Source of the DNA: Actinomycetes bacterium | GTDB taxonomy: Bacteria > Actinomycetota > Acidimicrobiia > Spongiisociales > UBA5794 | Reading direction: 5' to 3' | DNA: 26,021 nt | Assembly: GCA_023336875.1 (NCBI GenBank) | Contig: JAMBLH010000108.1 | Location: 1-26,021 of the forward strand | Shown: positions 7,231-14,426 of the stretch, one piece after another | How positions within the stretch are numbered: position 1 is the stretch's first letter | How the letters are laid out: each line of letters opens with the position of its first letter | Position numbers and translations under genes: made by a program | Notes under the pieces: model-generated | What the model was told of the DNA's origin: nothing | The model's input: only the letters and a program-made list of their open reading frames with translations | Database searches by the model: none

Positions 7231-8527
7231 CGCGATACGCCCCGATGAGTCCTGCGGCAACGATGGCGGTTATGGGTATCCACCAGTTGATCGTTCCCTC
7301 CCGCGTTACGATGCCAGCAAATGCCGTTCCAGTGAGGGCAACGATCGTGGTCACCAGCCCAATTGTGACGAACCTGCGCGACATCGGTCGAAACGATGTA
7401 TTGATATCGATCTCGAACCGTCCAAAGATCGCGATCAGAATCGCCAGTCCGGCTGCGAGCACAAGATCGAATAGCGGTCTTGTTATCCACCACAGTGCGG
7501 TTCCCGGTTCGATGGAGAAGAACACTCCGTCGAACGCGAAGATGCCCGCCGCTGTGATCAACGAGAGTGACGTGAGGTGCCAGAGGTAGATCGTCATCAT
7601 GAGACCGGAGATCGCCACGATCCATCGCCACGCCTTCGGTCGAGACGCAGATCGTCCAACAACACTGCTGCTCGCGAGGATGATGCCGATCTGCACGAGT
7701 GCCAGGATTCCCACGGCCATATTGGGCGGCGTGATGTTGTTTGGCCCCCCGCCGGGAATCGTCACCATTGCGACTGGGTACCAACCCAATGTTGTGAGCA
7801 CAACGAGCGTCGCGAGTGCGAGTGTCGCAATGCTGAGTCCGAACCGTGCCGTGATGGGCCTCCGGGAGCTGTCAGCCGTTGCCCACGCATACCCGAGCTG
7901 GTGGACGAAGGACCACACGAACAGATAGTTGATCCAACCCACGCCCGGCACGTCGAATCCGATATACGCGACATCGATGAGGAGTGCTATCCCGCCAAGT
8001 GTCGCGACCGACATCCATCCCGATCGCTTCCACCACGCGTAGGTGACTGGCGCAATCGCGATCAGAACGAGGTACACGGCCAGGAACCAGACGGGGATCG
8101 TTGCGTTGAGCACGCCCGCATAGACAAGGTCAGCGTCGATGAACGATGAAAGAACCAACGCAAGGACTGTCCAGGTGAGGATCAATGGAACGGCAGGCGT
8201 GAACAGTCGCCGAAAACGGCTGACGATCCATGTTCTCCGATTGGTCCGTTTCCGATCGAGTGCTCTTGCATTGGCGTATCCACCGACGAAGAAGAAGATG
8301 GGCATTACCTGGACCACCCATGTGAACCAGCCTGCATAGGGAATCCACTCGAGCGTGTTCATGACGATCACATCACCGTCGGACTGGATCCAGACAGAGG
8401 CGGACAGCCAGTGTCCGAGCACGACGACTGCGAGTGCTATTACCCGCCATGTATCAACGACGCGGTTCCGATCGGCGGGCGTGCTGTCGACCGCCTTGTC
8501 GACCCCGGACATGTAGCGCGAAGCCAT
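7208..8527 (-). CDS. Acyltransferase-3 family integral membrane protein
   Basis: A 439-residue protein with about ten predicted membrane helices, matching the acyltransferase-3 (OafA/NodX-like) family that O-acylates cell-surface sugars or lipids. Near the N terminus it has the family signature: RVVDTWRVIALAVVVLGHW with the key His, then FFFVGGYANA and the SRFRRLFTPAVPLILTW segment with conserved Arg residues. The acceptor cannot be told from sequence. Its ATG overlaps the MFS stop as ATGA, so it is translationally coupled to the exporter gene; an internal ATG at 8512 is the alternative start. Its 3' end overlaps the convergent ligase gene by 23 bp. An exporter and a membrane acyltransferase together suggest export or modification of a surface compound (inference). 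Confidence 0.83.
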   Translation of the reverse strand: MASRYMSGVDKAVDSTPADRNRVVDTWRVIALAVVVLGHWLSASVWIQSDGDVIVMNTLEWIPYAGWFTWVVQVMPIFFFVGGYANARALDRKRTNRRTWIVSRFRRLFTPAVPLILTWTVLALVLSSFIDADLVYAGVLNATIPVWFLAVYLVLIAIAPVTYAWWKRSGWMSVATLGGIALLIDVAYIGFDVPGVGWINYLFVWSFVHQLGYAWATADSSRRPITARFGLSIATLALATLVVLTTLGWYPVAMVTIPGGGPNNITPPNMAVGILALVQIGIILASSSVVGRSASRPKAWRWIVAISGLMMTIYLWHLTSLSLITAAGIFAFDGVFFSIEPGTALWWITRPLFDLVLAAGLAILIAIFGRFEIDINTSFRPMSRRFVTIGLVTTIVALTGTAFAGIVTREGTINWWIPITAIVAAGLIGAYRASWSRDR

Positions 8528-9738
8528 CAGGTCGGTCTCGTGCGGTAGAGAGGAATGAGAGGGACAAGAGCCAGAATCGCGCCCACGACCGCAAGGGTTG
8601 TGTAGGAGGAGCCAGCCACGATCACCCCCGATAGCGCAGCAGCGATTCCACCACTTATCCAGGTGATGGAGTCAGCCGTGCCCTGGATCTTGAGTCGGTC
8701 CGCGATCGGGAGACCGATCTGGAGCTCGGTACTCGCGGCAACGAAGCCAAAGTTCCACCCTGCGCCCAGAAGAAACAGCCCCACGACGAGTACTGCTGTG
8801 TCGGCAGTGGGTGCAGTTGTGGTAATCAGTGCTGCAACGAGGAGCGTCACCATTGCAAGCATGATGATTCTACGCGGACCGAACCGATCGACGAGCCCGC
8901 CCGTGAGCGGAGAGATTGCGAACATTCCAAGTGTGTGGGCCATCATCACTATCCCGACTGTTCCCAGGTCGCCATCATTCGACCGAATGTGAAGTGGCGT
9001 CATCGTCATGATCAGCACCATCACGAATTGGCTTGTCACGAGAGCCACGATGGCGAGTTGCACGGTGGGAATCGAGACGATCTCTCGGAACGGAGATGCT
9101 TCTTCTGGATGTGTTGACTCTGGCGCAACAGTCAGTGTCAGCGGCTCGGGTCGAAGTCCTAGGCAAATGACCATCGCTGCGAGCGCGAAACCGATGATGC
9201 CAACCACGATGGGGCCGATCAGCGGGTCGAAGCCTGCGTTCTCCGCCACTGTGCTTGTGGGACCAAGCAGCAGAGGTCCCGCAACGGCTCCGATTGTCGC
9301 CGCCCACACGATGAGACTGATTGCTGACGCCCTGTGTTCAGGCTGTCTCAGATCACCGGCAGCGAATCTTCCGAGCTGCGAGACGCTCCTTCCGAATCCG
9401 ATTACCGCCATGGCCAGGAAAAGGAGCGGCAGACTCGCCAGGACCACCGATGCTGCGGCCAGAACAGTACCAATCGTCGCGACGGCGAAGCCGATGGTGA
9501 ACGATCGTCTGCGTCCGATCTTGAAGCTGAGCGCTGAGAGCGCTACTGCTCCGGCTGCTGTGCCGAACGTACCCATGGTGTTCGGGATTCCAGACAGTCG
9601 AGCCGAACCGCTGACCTGCTCGGCTATCAGGGAAGAGACAGTGACGACACCGATAAAGGCAATGGAGCTGAACGCGTTGCCGGTAAACAGCGTCCAGATA
9701 AGACGAGAGCGAGTTTGTTCGTTGGCTTTGGTCGGCAT
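8527..9738 (-). CDS. Major facilitator superfamily transporter
   Basis: A 403-residue protein with about twelve hydrophobic segments and two six-helix halves. The loop after the second helix reads FKIGRRRSFTIG, and the matching loop in the second half reads LVDRFGPRRIIML, both versions of the MFS loop motif (D-R-x-G-R-R). This looks like a proton-linked drug or metabolite exporter; the substrate is unknown. It is the first gene of an operon with the acyltransferase (ATGA overlap). Upstream there is no Shine-Dalgarno but four units of a 7-bp repeat. The best -10-like hexamer at leaderless distance is TACCCG, which misses the last T, so its promoter is less certain than those of its neighbours. 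Confidence 0.87.
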   Translation of the reverse strand: MPTKANEQTRSRLIWTLFTGNAFSSIAFIGVVTVSSLIAEQVSGSARLSGIPNTMGTFGTAAGAVALSALSFKIGRRRSFTIGFAVATIGTVLAAASVVLASLPLLFLAMAVIGFGRSVSQLGRFAAGDLRQPEHRASAISLIVWAATIGAVAGPLLLGPTSTVAENAGFDPLIGPIVVGIIGFALAAMVICLGLRPEPLTLTVAPESTHPEEASPFREIVSIPTVQLAIVALVTSQFVMVLIMTMTPLHIRSNDGDLGTVGIVMMAHTLGMFAISPLTGGLVDRFGPRRIIMLAMVTLLVAALITTTAPTADTAVLVVGLFLLGAGWNFGFVAASTELQIGLPIADRLKIQGTADSITWISGGIAAALSGVIVAGSSYTTLAVVGAILALVPLIPLYRTRPT

Positions 9739-9749
9739 GGAGTTCGGGT

Positions 9750-9777
9750 AGACGGTAGGCCGTTGACGGTAGACGGT
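9750..9777 (-). repeat. 7-bp tandem repeat upstream of the MFS gene
   Basis: Four in-register 7-bp units in gene sense (ACCGTCT, ACCGTCA, ACGGCCT, ACCGTCT), followed by a degenerate unit ACCCGAA (9743-9749) and the ATG at 9738. It is the longest of the four arrays in the window and fills most of the 53-bp gap to the LigD-type polymerase gene. Confidence 0.65.
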
Positions 9778-9791
9778 ATGGGTACGCGTTC

Positions 9792-10781
9792 TCAGTCTTC
9801 AGTCATCCGTCGTTTCGACGGTTGGACCCGTGGGGGCTCACCTGGCATCTTTGGATAGTGGGGCGGCCAGGGTGCGTCGCCGATGCCGTTCTCCTCGTCT
9901 GCCTTGACCCAAAGGATGCCCTTGTCCAGCCGTCCTGGACTGTCGTCCATATCAGCGGTGAGGTCACCCACTTCGGCCCACCGCTCCTTGAACGCCATGA
10001 GGTCGAAGTGTTCCGGTCGGATGCTGTCGAGCTCTGACCATCGAAACGGTGTCGACACCCAACCCGTATGTCTGATCGAATACGCTGAAGCAACGGTCTT
10101 GTCCCTGGCGTTCTGGTTGTAGTCGATGAAAACACCTGACCGTTCCTCCTTCCACCACGCCGTCGTTGCCATGGGATTCCGCCGCTCGGCCTGTCTCGCG
10201 ATTGCGAGGCAGACGCGCCGTACCGCGTAGTAGGTCCAGTCCGGCTCAAGCCTGACGTTGATGTGGATGCCCCGGTTACCCGACGTCTTGGGCCACCCGA
10301 CAAGACCGACCTCAGTAAGAAGTTCGTGCAGTGTATGGGCCACGTCGATGACCGCGTCGAAGCCGTACTCGTCGGTCGGATCGAGGTCGATGCGGAGTTC
10401 GTCGGGATGATCGAGGTCAGACGCGCTGGCGTTCCATGGATGAAGGTCGAGGCAGTTCATCTGGGCGAGCCACACGACGTCCTGGACCTCGAGAGGGAGG
10501 AACATGCGTCCCGGCCGAGCCGAGGGAAAGACCACATCGACGGTCGACCGTGCAGAACCAGGAACGCGTTTCATGTAGAACGGTTCGCCCCCGACGCCTT
10601 TGGTCCAACGCTTGAGCATCGTCGGGCGATCGTACACACCCCTGAGCGCGCCCTCTCCGCACATCACGAAATGCTCTGCCACATCCAGTTTGGACCAGCC
10701 CTGGTGAGGAAAAACGATCTTGTCTGGGCTCGATATTCGCACGGGCATGCCGTTCGCGTCCACGAAGGTTTCAGCAGTCAT
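9792..10781 (-). CDS. Stand-alone LigD-type DNA polymerase/primase domain protein
   Basis: An archaeo-eukaryotic-primase-fold polymerase of the LigD-POL family, which fills gaps and adds ribonucleotides during break repair. The 329-residue protein has the catalytic Asp pair at 132 and 134 (ELRIDLDP), His 173 in SGNRGIHINV and the third Asp at 220 in FIDYNQNARDKT. FYMKRVPGSARSTVD lies in the N-terminal part. The ATG at 10781 is chosen because CATAAT ends exactly 6 nt upstream (leaderless), and the residues in the longer reading (to 10847) have no family resemblance and cross the promoter. It has no fused ligase or nuclease domain, like mycobacterial PolD/Prim-PolC-type proteins. The probable partner ligase is at 6196-7230. 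Confidence 0.9.
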   Translation of the reverse strand: MTAETFVDANGMPVRISSPDKIVFPHQGWSKLDVAEHFVMCGEGALRGVYDRPTMLKRWTKGVGGEPFYMKRVPGSARSTVDVVFPSARPGRMFLPLEVQDVVWLAQMNCLDLHPWNASASDLDHPDELRIDLDPTDEYGFDAVIDVAHTLHELLTEVGLVGWPKTSGNRGIHINVRLEPDWTYYAVRRVCLAIARQAERRNPMATTAWWKEERSGVFIDYNQNARDKTVASAYSIRHTGWVSTPFRWSELDSIRPEHFDLMAFKERWAEVGDLTADMDDSPGRLDKGILWVKADEENGIGDAPWPPHYPKMPGEPPRVQPSKRRMTED

Positions 10782-10787
10782 CTGTGG

Positions 10788-10793
10788 ATTATG
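10788..10793 (-). promoter_or_regulatory. Leaderless -10 box of the LigD-type polymerase gene
   Basis: CATAAT on the minus strand, 6-nt spacer (CCACAG) to the ATG at 10781, and no Shine-Dalgarno. Divergent from the DUF308 promoter (TAGGCT, 10830-10835). Confidence 0.55.
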
Positions 10794-10861
10794 CCCCATG
10801 GGGTACCGCGTCGCGACGGAGCACTGAATTAGGCTGAAGGTCGCCAACGAGAGGGCTGACC

Positions 10862-11416
10862 GTGCCAGAAGTGGAATTCGACGTATACGACACCAATGAG
10901 CAGGCGAAGAAGGCTTGGTGGCTCCTACTGCTTCTAGGTGTTATCAGCGTGGCTATCGGTGGATTGCTGATCTTCTGGCCAGGTTCGACGATCACGGTGG
11001 TCACCATGATCGTTGGCTTCTTCATGATCGTGACCGGAGTGGTTCGCTTCTTTGTCGCTGTGTTCGACTCGCACTCCCAGGACCGGTGGCTCATGGTGTT
11101 CGCTGGCATCGTCGGCATAGTGCTTGGCGTTGTTGTGATGAAGAACCCAGAGGGGACGATCAAGGTCATTGCACTCATCGTGGCGATCTTCTGGCTTATT
11201 GCCGGTCTTGTGGATTTCTTCAGGGGTCTCACGAACTCCGATCTCCCGGACAGATCCACACGAATCGTGTTCGGGCTGATGTCCGCGCTCTTTGGCGTGG
11301 TCATTCTGGTGTGGCCCGCCATCACGATTGGCGTGTTTGCGATCCTTGTCGGGATCTACGCCGTGTTCTTCGGGATCCTCGAGATCGTTGCAGCTTTCCA
11401 GATCAAGAACGCGTAA
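10862..11416 (+). CDS. DUF308 / HdeD-family membrane protein
   Basis: A 184-residue protein with six closely spaced hydrophobic helices. Two tandem halves each have the pattern of a WPG or WPA turn between helices (LLIFWPGSTITVVTMIVGFFMIVTG and VILVWPAITIGVFAILVGIYAVFFG), typical of the HdeD/DUF308 family. HdeD in enterobacteria is linked to acid resistance, but most relatives have no known role. The GTG start at 10862 is set by AGAGGG six nt upstream. A TAGGCT -10 box (10830-10835) gives a leader of about 20 nt, so unlike its neighbours this gene is leadered. Its last 14 bp overlap the convergent hydrolase gene. Confidence 0.88.
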   Translation: MPEVEFDVYDTNEQAKKAWWLLLLLGVISVAIGGLLIFWPGSTITVVTMIVGFFMIVTGVVRFFVAVFDSHSQDRWLMVFAGIVGIVLGVVVMKNPEGTIKVIALIVAIFWLIAGLVDFFRGLTNSDLPDRSTRIVFGLMSALFGVVILVWPAITIGVFAILVGIYAVFFGILEIVAAFQIKNA

Positions 11417-12377
11417 TAGGCCACGCTTCGGCGAGCCTGTCGAAGGAGTCGACGATCGCGTCCGTGAGTAGGTCCTTGCGGTACCAAATCGCGGTGGCGT
11501 GGCCGCCGCGCACCACACGCAACTCGCTCCCCGGCCAGTGATCCGAGAGTGCCTGAACTGCGCTCGCCGGCACGTATCCATCTCGTGAAGTGCGCACGAC
11601 GACCGCGTGAGCCGTGTGGGGCAGGGGCTCGATATTGAGAACTGAGATGGATCCTAAGGTGGATCGGAGCTCCTCTTCGTGGGATCTCCCGCCGAGCGCA
11701 TCCCACGCGATACCTTGACGCAGCACGCCGTCGAGGAACACAGGTCCTGGAGAGTGCGATGCTGCAAGGGCACCCACCGCGACGGGGACCGGCATCGTTG
11801 CACCGACGATCGCAGTCGTGTTGCCGCCCATGGAGTAGCCGGCAACACCGATGTCCCAGCCCTCATCGTGGAACCACATGAGTATTGCACGCGCCTCATT
11901 GACAGCAGCAGCGCCCATGACCATGAAATCGGAAACTGTCTGAATGGGCTGTCCATGGTCGGGGTCTGGATGCCGGGAGCCGTAGTACGGGTTCTCCAGA
12001 ATGATCGATCTGATGCCTTTTCGAGCAAGGTGGCCAGCCATCGCGATTCTGACCTTCGGGTCATGCTCGTTCCATGCGGGCATCAGCACGACGACACGAT
12101 TCGTCTCCTCGGGTGGGGAGACGGATATCACGGAACCTTGCCGGGAACGGTCAGGGAGAAGATCCGAGGGGCTTGTGAACGTGCCGTGGTCGATCGCAAG
12201 GCCATATGGCTCAATGGACTGGGAGAGCCATGCGATCTGAAGGGGTACCGGCGCGATCTCGACGGTCGGCGCAGGGTTGAGCAGTTCAGCGTCGCCCCAA
12301 CCGCGTGAGAAGAATCTGAGACGGGAAGGCCCACGAGCGAGCGCAAGACCGGCGGCGCGGTCTATCGGATGGATCAT
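11403..12377 (-). CDS. ABHD18-like alpha/beta hydrolase
   Basis: A 324-residue serine hydrolase. The middle of the protein resembles the ABHD18 (DUF2048) family: ENPYYGSRHPDPDHGQ (129-143), QTVSDFMVMG (146-155) and then the nucleophile elbow GYSMGG with Ser 182. Asp 266 (TSRDGYVP) and His 293 (RGGHAT) complete the triad. There is no signal peptide or clear membrane helix. Animal ABHD18 has recently been linked to cardiolipin deacylation, as I recall; whether a bacterial relative acts on lipids is inference only. It has no Shine-Dalgarno. A TAGCGT box (12384-12389) lies 6 nt before the ATG, so it is probably leaderless. It is divergent from the metal-binding lipoprotein gene. Confidence 0.82.
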   Translation of the reverse strand: MIHPIDRAAGLALARGPSRLRFFSRGWGDAELLNPAPTVEIAPVPLQIAWLSQSIEPYGLAIDHGTFTSPSDLLPDRSRQGSVISVSPPEETNRVVVLMPAWNEHDPKVRIAMAGHLARKGIRSIILENPYYGSRHPDPDHGQPIQTVSDFMVMGAAAVNEARAILMWFHDEGWDIGVAGYSMGGNTTAIVGATMPVPVAVGALAASHSPGPVFLDGVLRQGIAWDALGGRSHEEELRSTLGSISVLNIEPLPHTAHAVVVRTSRDGYVPASAVQALSDHWPGSELRVVRGGHATAIWYRKDLLTDAIVDSFDRLAEAWPITRS

Positions 12378-12383
12378 GGCACA

Positions 12384-12389
12384 ACGCTA
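12384..12389 (-). promoter_or_regulatory. Leaderless -10 box of the ABHD18-like gene
   Basis: TAGCGT on the minus strand, a 6-nt spacer (TGTGCC), then ATG at 12377. No Shine-Dalgarno is present. Confidence 0.55.
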
Positions 12390-12437
12390 ACCGCAATCCG
12401 GGAAGCGACGTCCGAAGACGATTGCTCGACTGAGGTG

Positions 12438-12443
12438 TATCAT
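12438..12443 (+). promoter_or_regulatory. Leaderless -10 box of the metal-binding lipoprotein gene
   Basis: TATCAT, a 6-nt spacer (TCAATA), then ATG at 12450. It is followed at once by a Zur/Fur-like box over the first codons. Confidence 0.55.
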
Positions 12444-12449
12444 TCAATA

Positions 12450-13388
12450 ATGAGAATGGTTCTCAGTACACGATATGTTGTCCTTCTGGTGCTGATAGCG
12501 CTTGTCGGTGCGGCCTGTTCCTCGAACTCTGATAATGATCAAGCCAACGGTGGCGTAAGGGTGGTTGCCACCACGACGATGCTCGGCGATGTCGCTCGCA
12601 GCATCGTCGGTGAAAGCGGAACAGTTGAGGTGCTCCTTCCCATTGGCGCCGATCCACACGATTTTCAACCCTCCTCATCCCAGGTAGCGTCGATACATGC
12701 CGCGGATCTGGTGGTCGCCAATGGGCTCGGCCTTGAGGAGGGATTCTCTGACGTGCTCGCCGCCGCGTCCGCGGATGGGGCGAACGTCATCGAGGTGGCA
12801 GTGTTGGTCGATCCCGTCACCTTTGAGGACAGACAACCGTGTGGGAATGACGCAGGCGGAAGCTGTGATCCCCATGTGTGGCTTGACCCCGAACGCGATG
12901 CTCTTACCGCTCTCATCATCGGCGAAGAGCTCGCGGTTGCCCACCCAACCGTTGATTGGAGTGCAAGAGTCGACGAATACGCCGCCGCCCTTGCAAGCAG
13001 CGATCGCTCGATCCAGAGGGTGCTGAGTGTTGTGCCGGAGGATGAGCGCATTCTTGTCACTGGTCATGACTCTCTCGGGTACTTTGCTGATCGGTACGGT
13101 TTCGAGGTGATCGGGTCGGTCATCCCCGGTGGCTCGGCGCTCTCGGAGCCGAGTTCAGCAGACCTGGCGGAACTCGTCAGGGCGATCAACAAGACGGGCG
13201 TCAGGGCGATCTTCGCAGAGACGACCCAGCCGACCGCCCTCGCGTCCGCGATCGCGTCTGAGACCGATCACCCCGTACAGATCATCCTGCTGTACACCGG
13301 ATCACTCGGACCTCCCGGATCCGGGGCGGAAACCTTGATTGGCATGCTCGAAACAAACGCGGCACGAATCGCCGACGGGCTGTCCTGA
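12450..13388 (+). CDS. Metal (zinc or manganese) ABC transporter substrate-binding lipoprotein, ZnuA/MntC-like
   Basis: Captures a divalent metal outside the cell for an ABC importer. The 312-residue protein begins with a lipoprotein signal (hydrophobic run, then VGAAC with the lipidated Cys at 23). The cluster A-I metal-binding His residues lie in ADPHDFQP, CDPHVWLDP and VTGHDSLGYFADRYG. Between the first two is a short loop with two Cys (QPCGNDAGGSC) instead of a His-rich loop. The segment that often holds the fourth, Asp ligand reads LLYTGSLGPPGSG, so this ligand may be absent. I chose the ATG at 12450 (or 12456), not an in-frame ATG at 12369 that lies in the divergent promoter. No ATPase or permease gene is adjacent, so the importer must be encoded elsewhere. 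A Zur-like box overlaps the start. Confidence 0.88.
   Translation: MRMVLSTRYVVLLVLIALVGAACSSNSDNDQANGGVRVVATTTMLGDVARSIVGESGTVEVLLPIGADPHDFQPSSSQVASIHAADLVVANGLGLEEGFSDVLAAASADGANVIEVAVLVDPVTFEDRQPCGNDAGGSCDPHVWLDPERDALTALIIGEELAVAHPTVDWSARVDEYAAALASSDRSIQRVLSVVPEDERILVTGHDSLGYFADRYGFEVIGSVIPGGSALSEPSSADLAELVRAINKTGVRAIFAETTQPTALASAIASETDHPVQIILLYTGSLGPPGSGAETLIGMLETNAARIADGLS
12451..12465. promoter_or_regulatory. Zur/Fur-family-like operator
   Basis: TGAGAAT-G-GTTCTCA, a 7-1-7 inverted repeat with 6 of 7 pairs, overlapping the first codons and the predicted transcription start. A second inverted repeat, TCATT-CAAT-AATGA (12440-12453), adjoins it across the -10 box. The shape fits Fur-family sites, and a metal-uptake gene under it points to Zur or a Mn-sensing relative. 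Confidence 0.6.
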
Positions 13389-13390
13389 CC

Positions 13391-13396
13391 TAAGCT
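13391..13396 (+). promoter_or_regulatory. Leaderless -10 box of the thioesterase gene
   Basis: TAAGCT, a 6-nt spacer (GGGCCC), then GTG at 13403. It starts just after the stop of the preceding lipoprotein gene, so the thioesterase can be transcribed on its own. Confidence 0.5.
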
Positions 13397-13402
13397 GGGC
13401 CC

Positions 13403-13825
13403 GTGATCATCGAAGGAATGACGGGTACCGCAGAGCTCACTGTCTCGGATGCGGACACCGCGATTGCCCTCGGTTCGGGCGACCTCGCCGTTCTCGGCAC
13501 ACCCCGCGTCTTGGCGCTCTGCGAGGAGGCCTCGGTAGCGGTCCTTGCGGATCATGTGTCCTCGGAGGAGACGAGCGTGGGAACGAATGTTGCTCTCGAT
13601 CACCTCGCAGCCTCCGGCATTGGTGCTGCCGTCGAGGCAATCGCAACCGTGACGGCAGTAGAAGGCAGGAAGATCCTGTTCGACGTGGAGGTGGTCGAAG
13701 GTGACAAGGTTGTTGCGAAGGGAACGCATGAGCGGTTCATCGTCGATCGCGCTCGATTCCTTGGTTCTGTCCCCCCGAACCTCAATCGCGAGGTCCCCCC
13801 TGAAGGGCATCGTATCTCGCGATAA
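13403..13825 (+). CDS. FlK-like hotdog-fold acyl-CoA thioesterase
   Basis: A 140-residue single-hotdog protein. Thr 33 and Glu 41 (TPRVLALCEE) and His 67 (LDHLAAS) have the same spacing as the catalytic Thr-Glu-His of fluoroacetyl-CoA thioesterase FlK (42, 50, 76 in my memory of that enzyme). The rest follows the family pattern, with GTNVALDHLAAS, FDVEVVEGDKVVAKGTHERFIVD and a short C-terminal tail. Most relatives are not fluoroacetate enzymes, so a general short acyl-CoA thioesterase or a housekeeping role is likelier. Start GTG at 13403, leaderless. It lies 14 nt after the lipoprotein gene on the same strand, but a metabolic link between them is not evident. Confidence 0.82.
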   Translation: MIIEGMTGTAELTVSDADTAIALGSGDLAVLGTPRVLALCEEASVAVLADHVSSEETSVGTNVALDHLAASGIGAAVEAIATVTAVEGRKILFDVEVVEGDKVVAKGTHERFIVDRARFLGSVPPNLNREVPPEGHRISR

Positions 13826-13851
13826 TGCGATGATCGGGCCAGTTTCCGAGG

Positions 13852-13872
13852 TCTCTCCCTCGATGGGAGAGA
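13852..13872 (+). terminator. Hairpin after the thioesterase gene
   Basis: TCTCTCCC-TCGAT-GGGAGAGA, 8-bp perfect stem, 27 nt past the thioesterase stop. No U tract follows, so intrinsic termination is uncertain. Confidence 0.4.
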
Positions 13873-13985
13873 TGCGCACCGCAGGTGGGCAGAGAGGGTG
13901 AAGCGCTACGCATCATTTGGCGCGAACCCCAAGCGTGTCCTACTGATGGGCGGCCCCCTCTCCGTTCGTCGCTGGGCTCCTCACC

Positions 13986-14008
13986 GCCTCTCCCGCCCGG
14001 GGAGAGGC
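13986..14008. terminator. Strong G+C hairpin between convergent genes
   Basis: GCCTCTCCC-GCCCG-GGGAGAGGC, 9-bp perfect stem, in the 274-bp gap where the thioesterase and the zinc-ribbon genes converge. It may end transcripts from either side, or be a REP-like element. The rest of the gap holds nothing I recognise. Confidence 0.4.
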
Positions 14009-14099
14009 ATATAGAACCAGACGCCGATCGATTGATGTGTCGCAGCACGGCGCGAGAGGACACCGAATCGGCTCACATCGCAAATGGCGTGAACCTGAC

Positions 14100-14426
14100 C
14101 TAGCCCATCCACTCGACCTTGCACCAGGTGCGGGTCTGGCAAGCCGGGCACTGCATGTGACGGCTGTACGAGCGGCCTGGAATCCACAACGACAGCGCGA
14201 GTATCCGAACCGCAAGTTCCACGTGGGTGACTCGGGTACGCACGTCACACGTTGAGCACGCGATGACAGATGTACCGTTCTCGTGGTGACCCGCTGAGTA
14301 CACCGCTTCGTGGCCGTCAGTTTCATGACGCTCCACGAGCGGCTCATCCCTCAGCGAATCCTCTATCTCGATCGGCGGCGTTTCGAACAGCGCTCGTTTT
14401 CCTTTGGCGTCCTGTCGGCCGGTCAC
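14100..14426 (-). CDS. Zinc-ribbon protein coupled to ParA
   Basis: A 108-residue protein that I cannot assign to a named family. The N-terminal half is polar and probably disordered. The C-terminal half has Cys 57/Cys 60 (IACSTC) and Cys 93/Cys 96 (QCPAC), two knuckles about 32 residues apart that could bind one zinc, plus a further Cys at 102. Between the knuckles is a hydrophobic stretch (VELAVRILALSLWIP). The GTG start overlaps the ParA stop (GTGA), with GAGGG about 8 nt upstream, so its translation depends on ParA being read. That arrangement suggests a 1:1 partner of the ParA ATPase, perhaps as an adaptor or nucleic-acid binder in the place usually taken by ParB (inference). Confidence 0.75.
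   Translation of the reverse strand: MTGRQDAKGKRALFETPPIEIEDSLRDEPLVERHETDGHEAVYSAGHHENGTSVIACSTCDVRTRVTHVELAVRILALSLWIPGRSYSRHMQCPACQTRTWCKVEWMG

Noticed and set aside
9008..9751. 247-codon open frame on the plus strand
   Set aside because: Antisense to the MFS transporter gene, whose membrane helices and loop motifs are clear; the antisense protein is Ser/Thr/Pro/Ala rich with no domain.
9743..9777. Tandem repeats as a CRISPR array
   Set aside because: Units of 7 bp without spacers and without cas genes do not fit CRISPR.
12369..12449. Upstream ATG for the metal-binding lipoprotein
   Set aside because: It would put 27 polar residues in front of the lipoprotein signal and cover the divergent promoters and the -10 box.
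13403..13825. Fluoroacetate resistance as the role of the FlK-like thioesterase
   Set aside because: The catalytic spacing matches, but no fluorometabolite or fluorinase gene is nearby and most relatives are general thioesterases.
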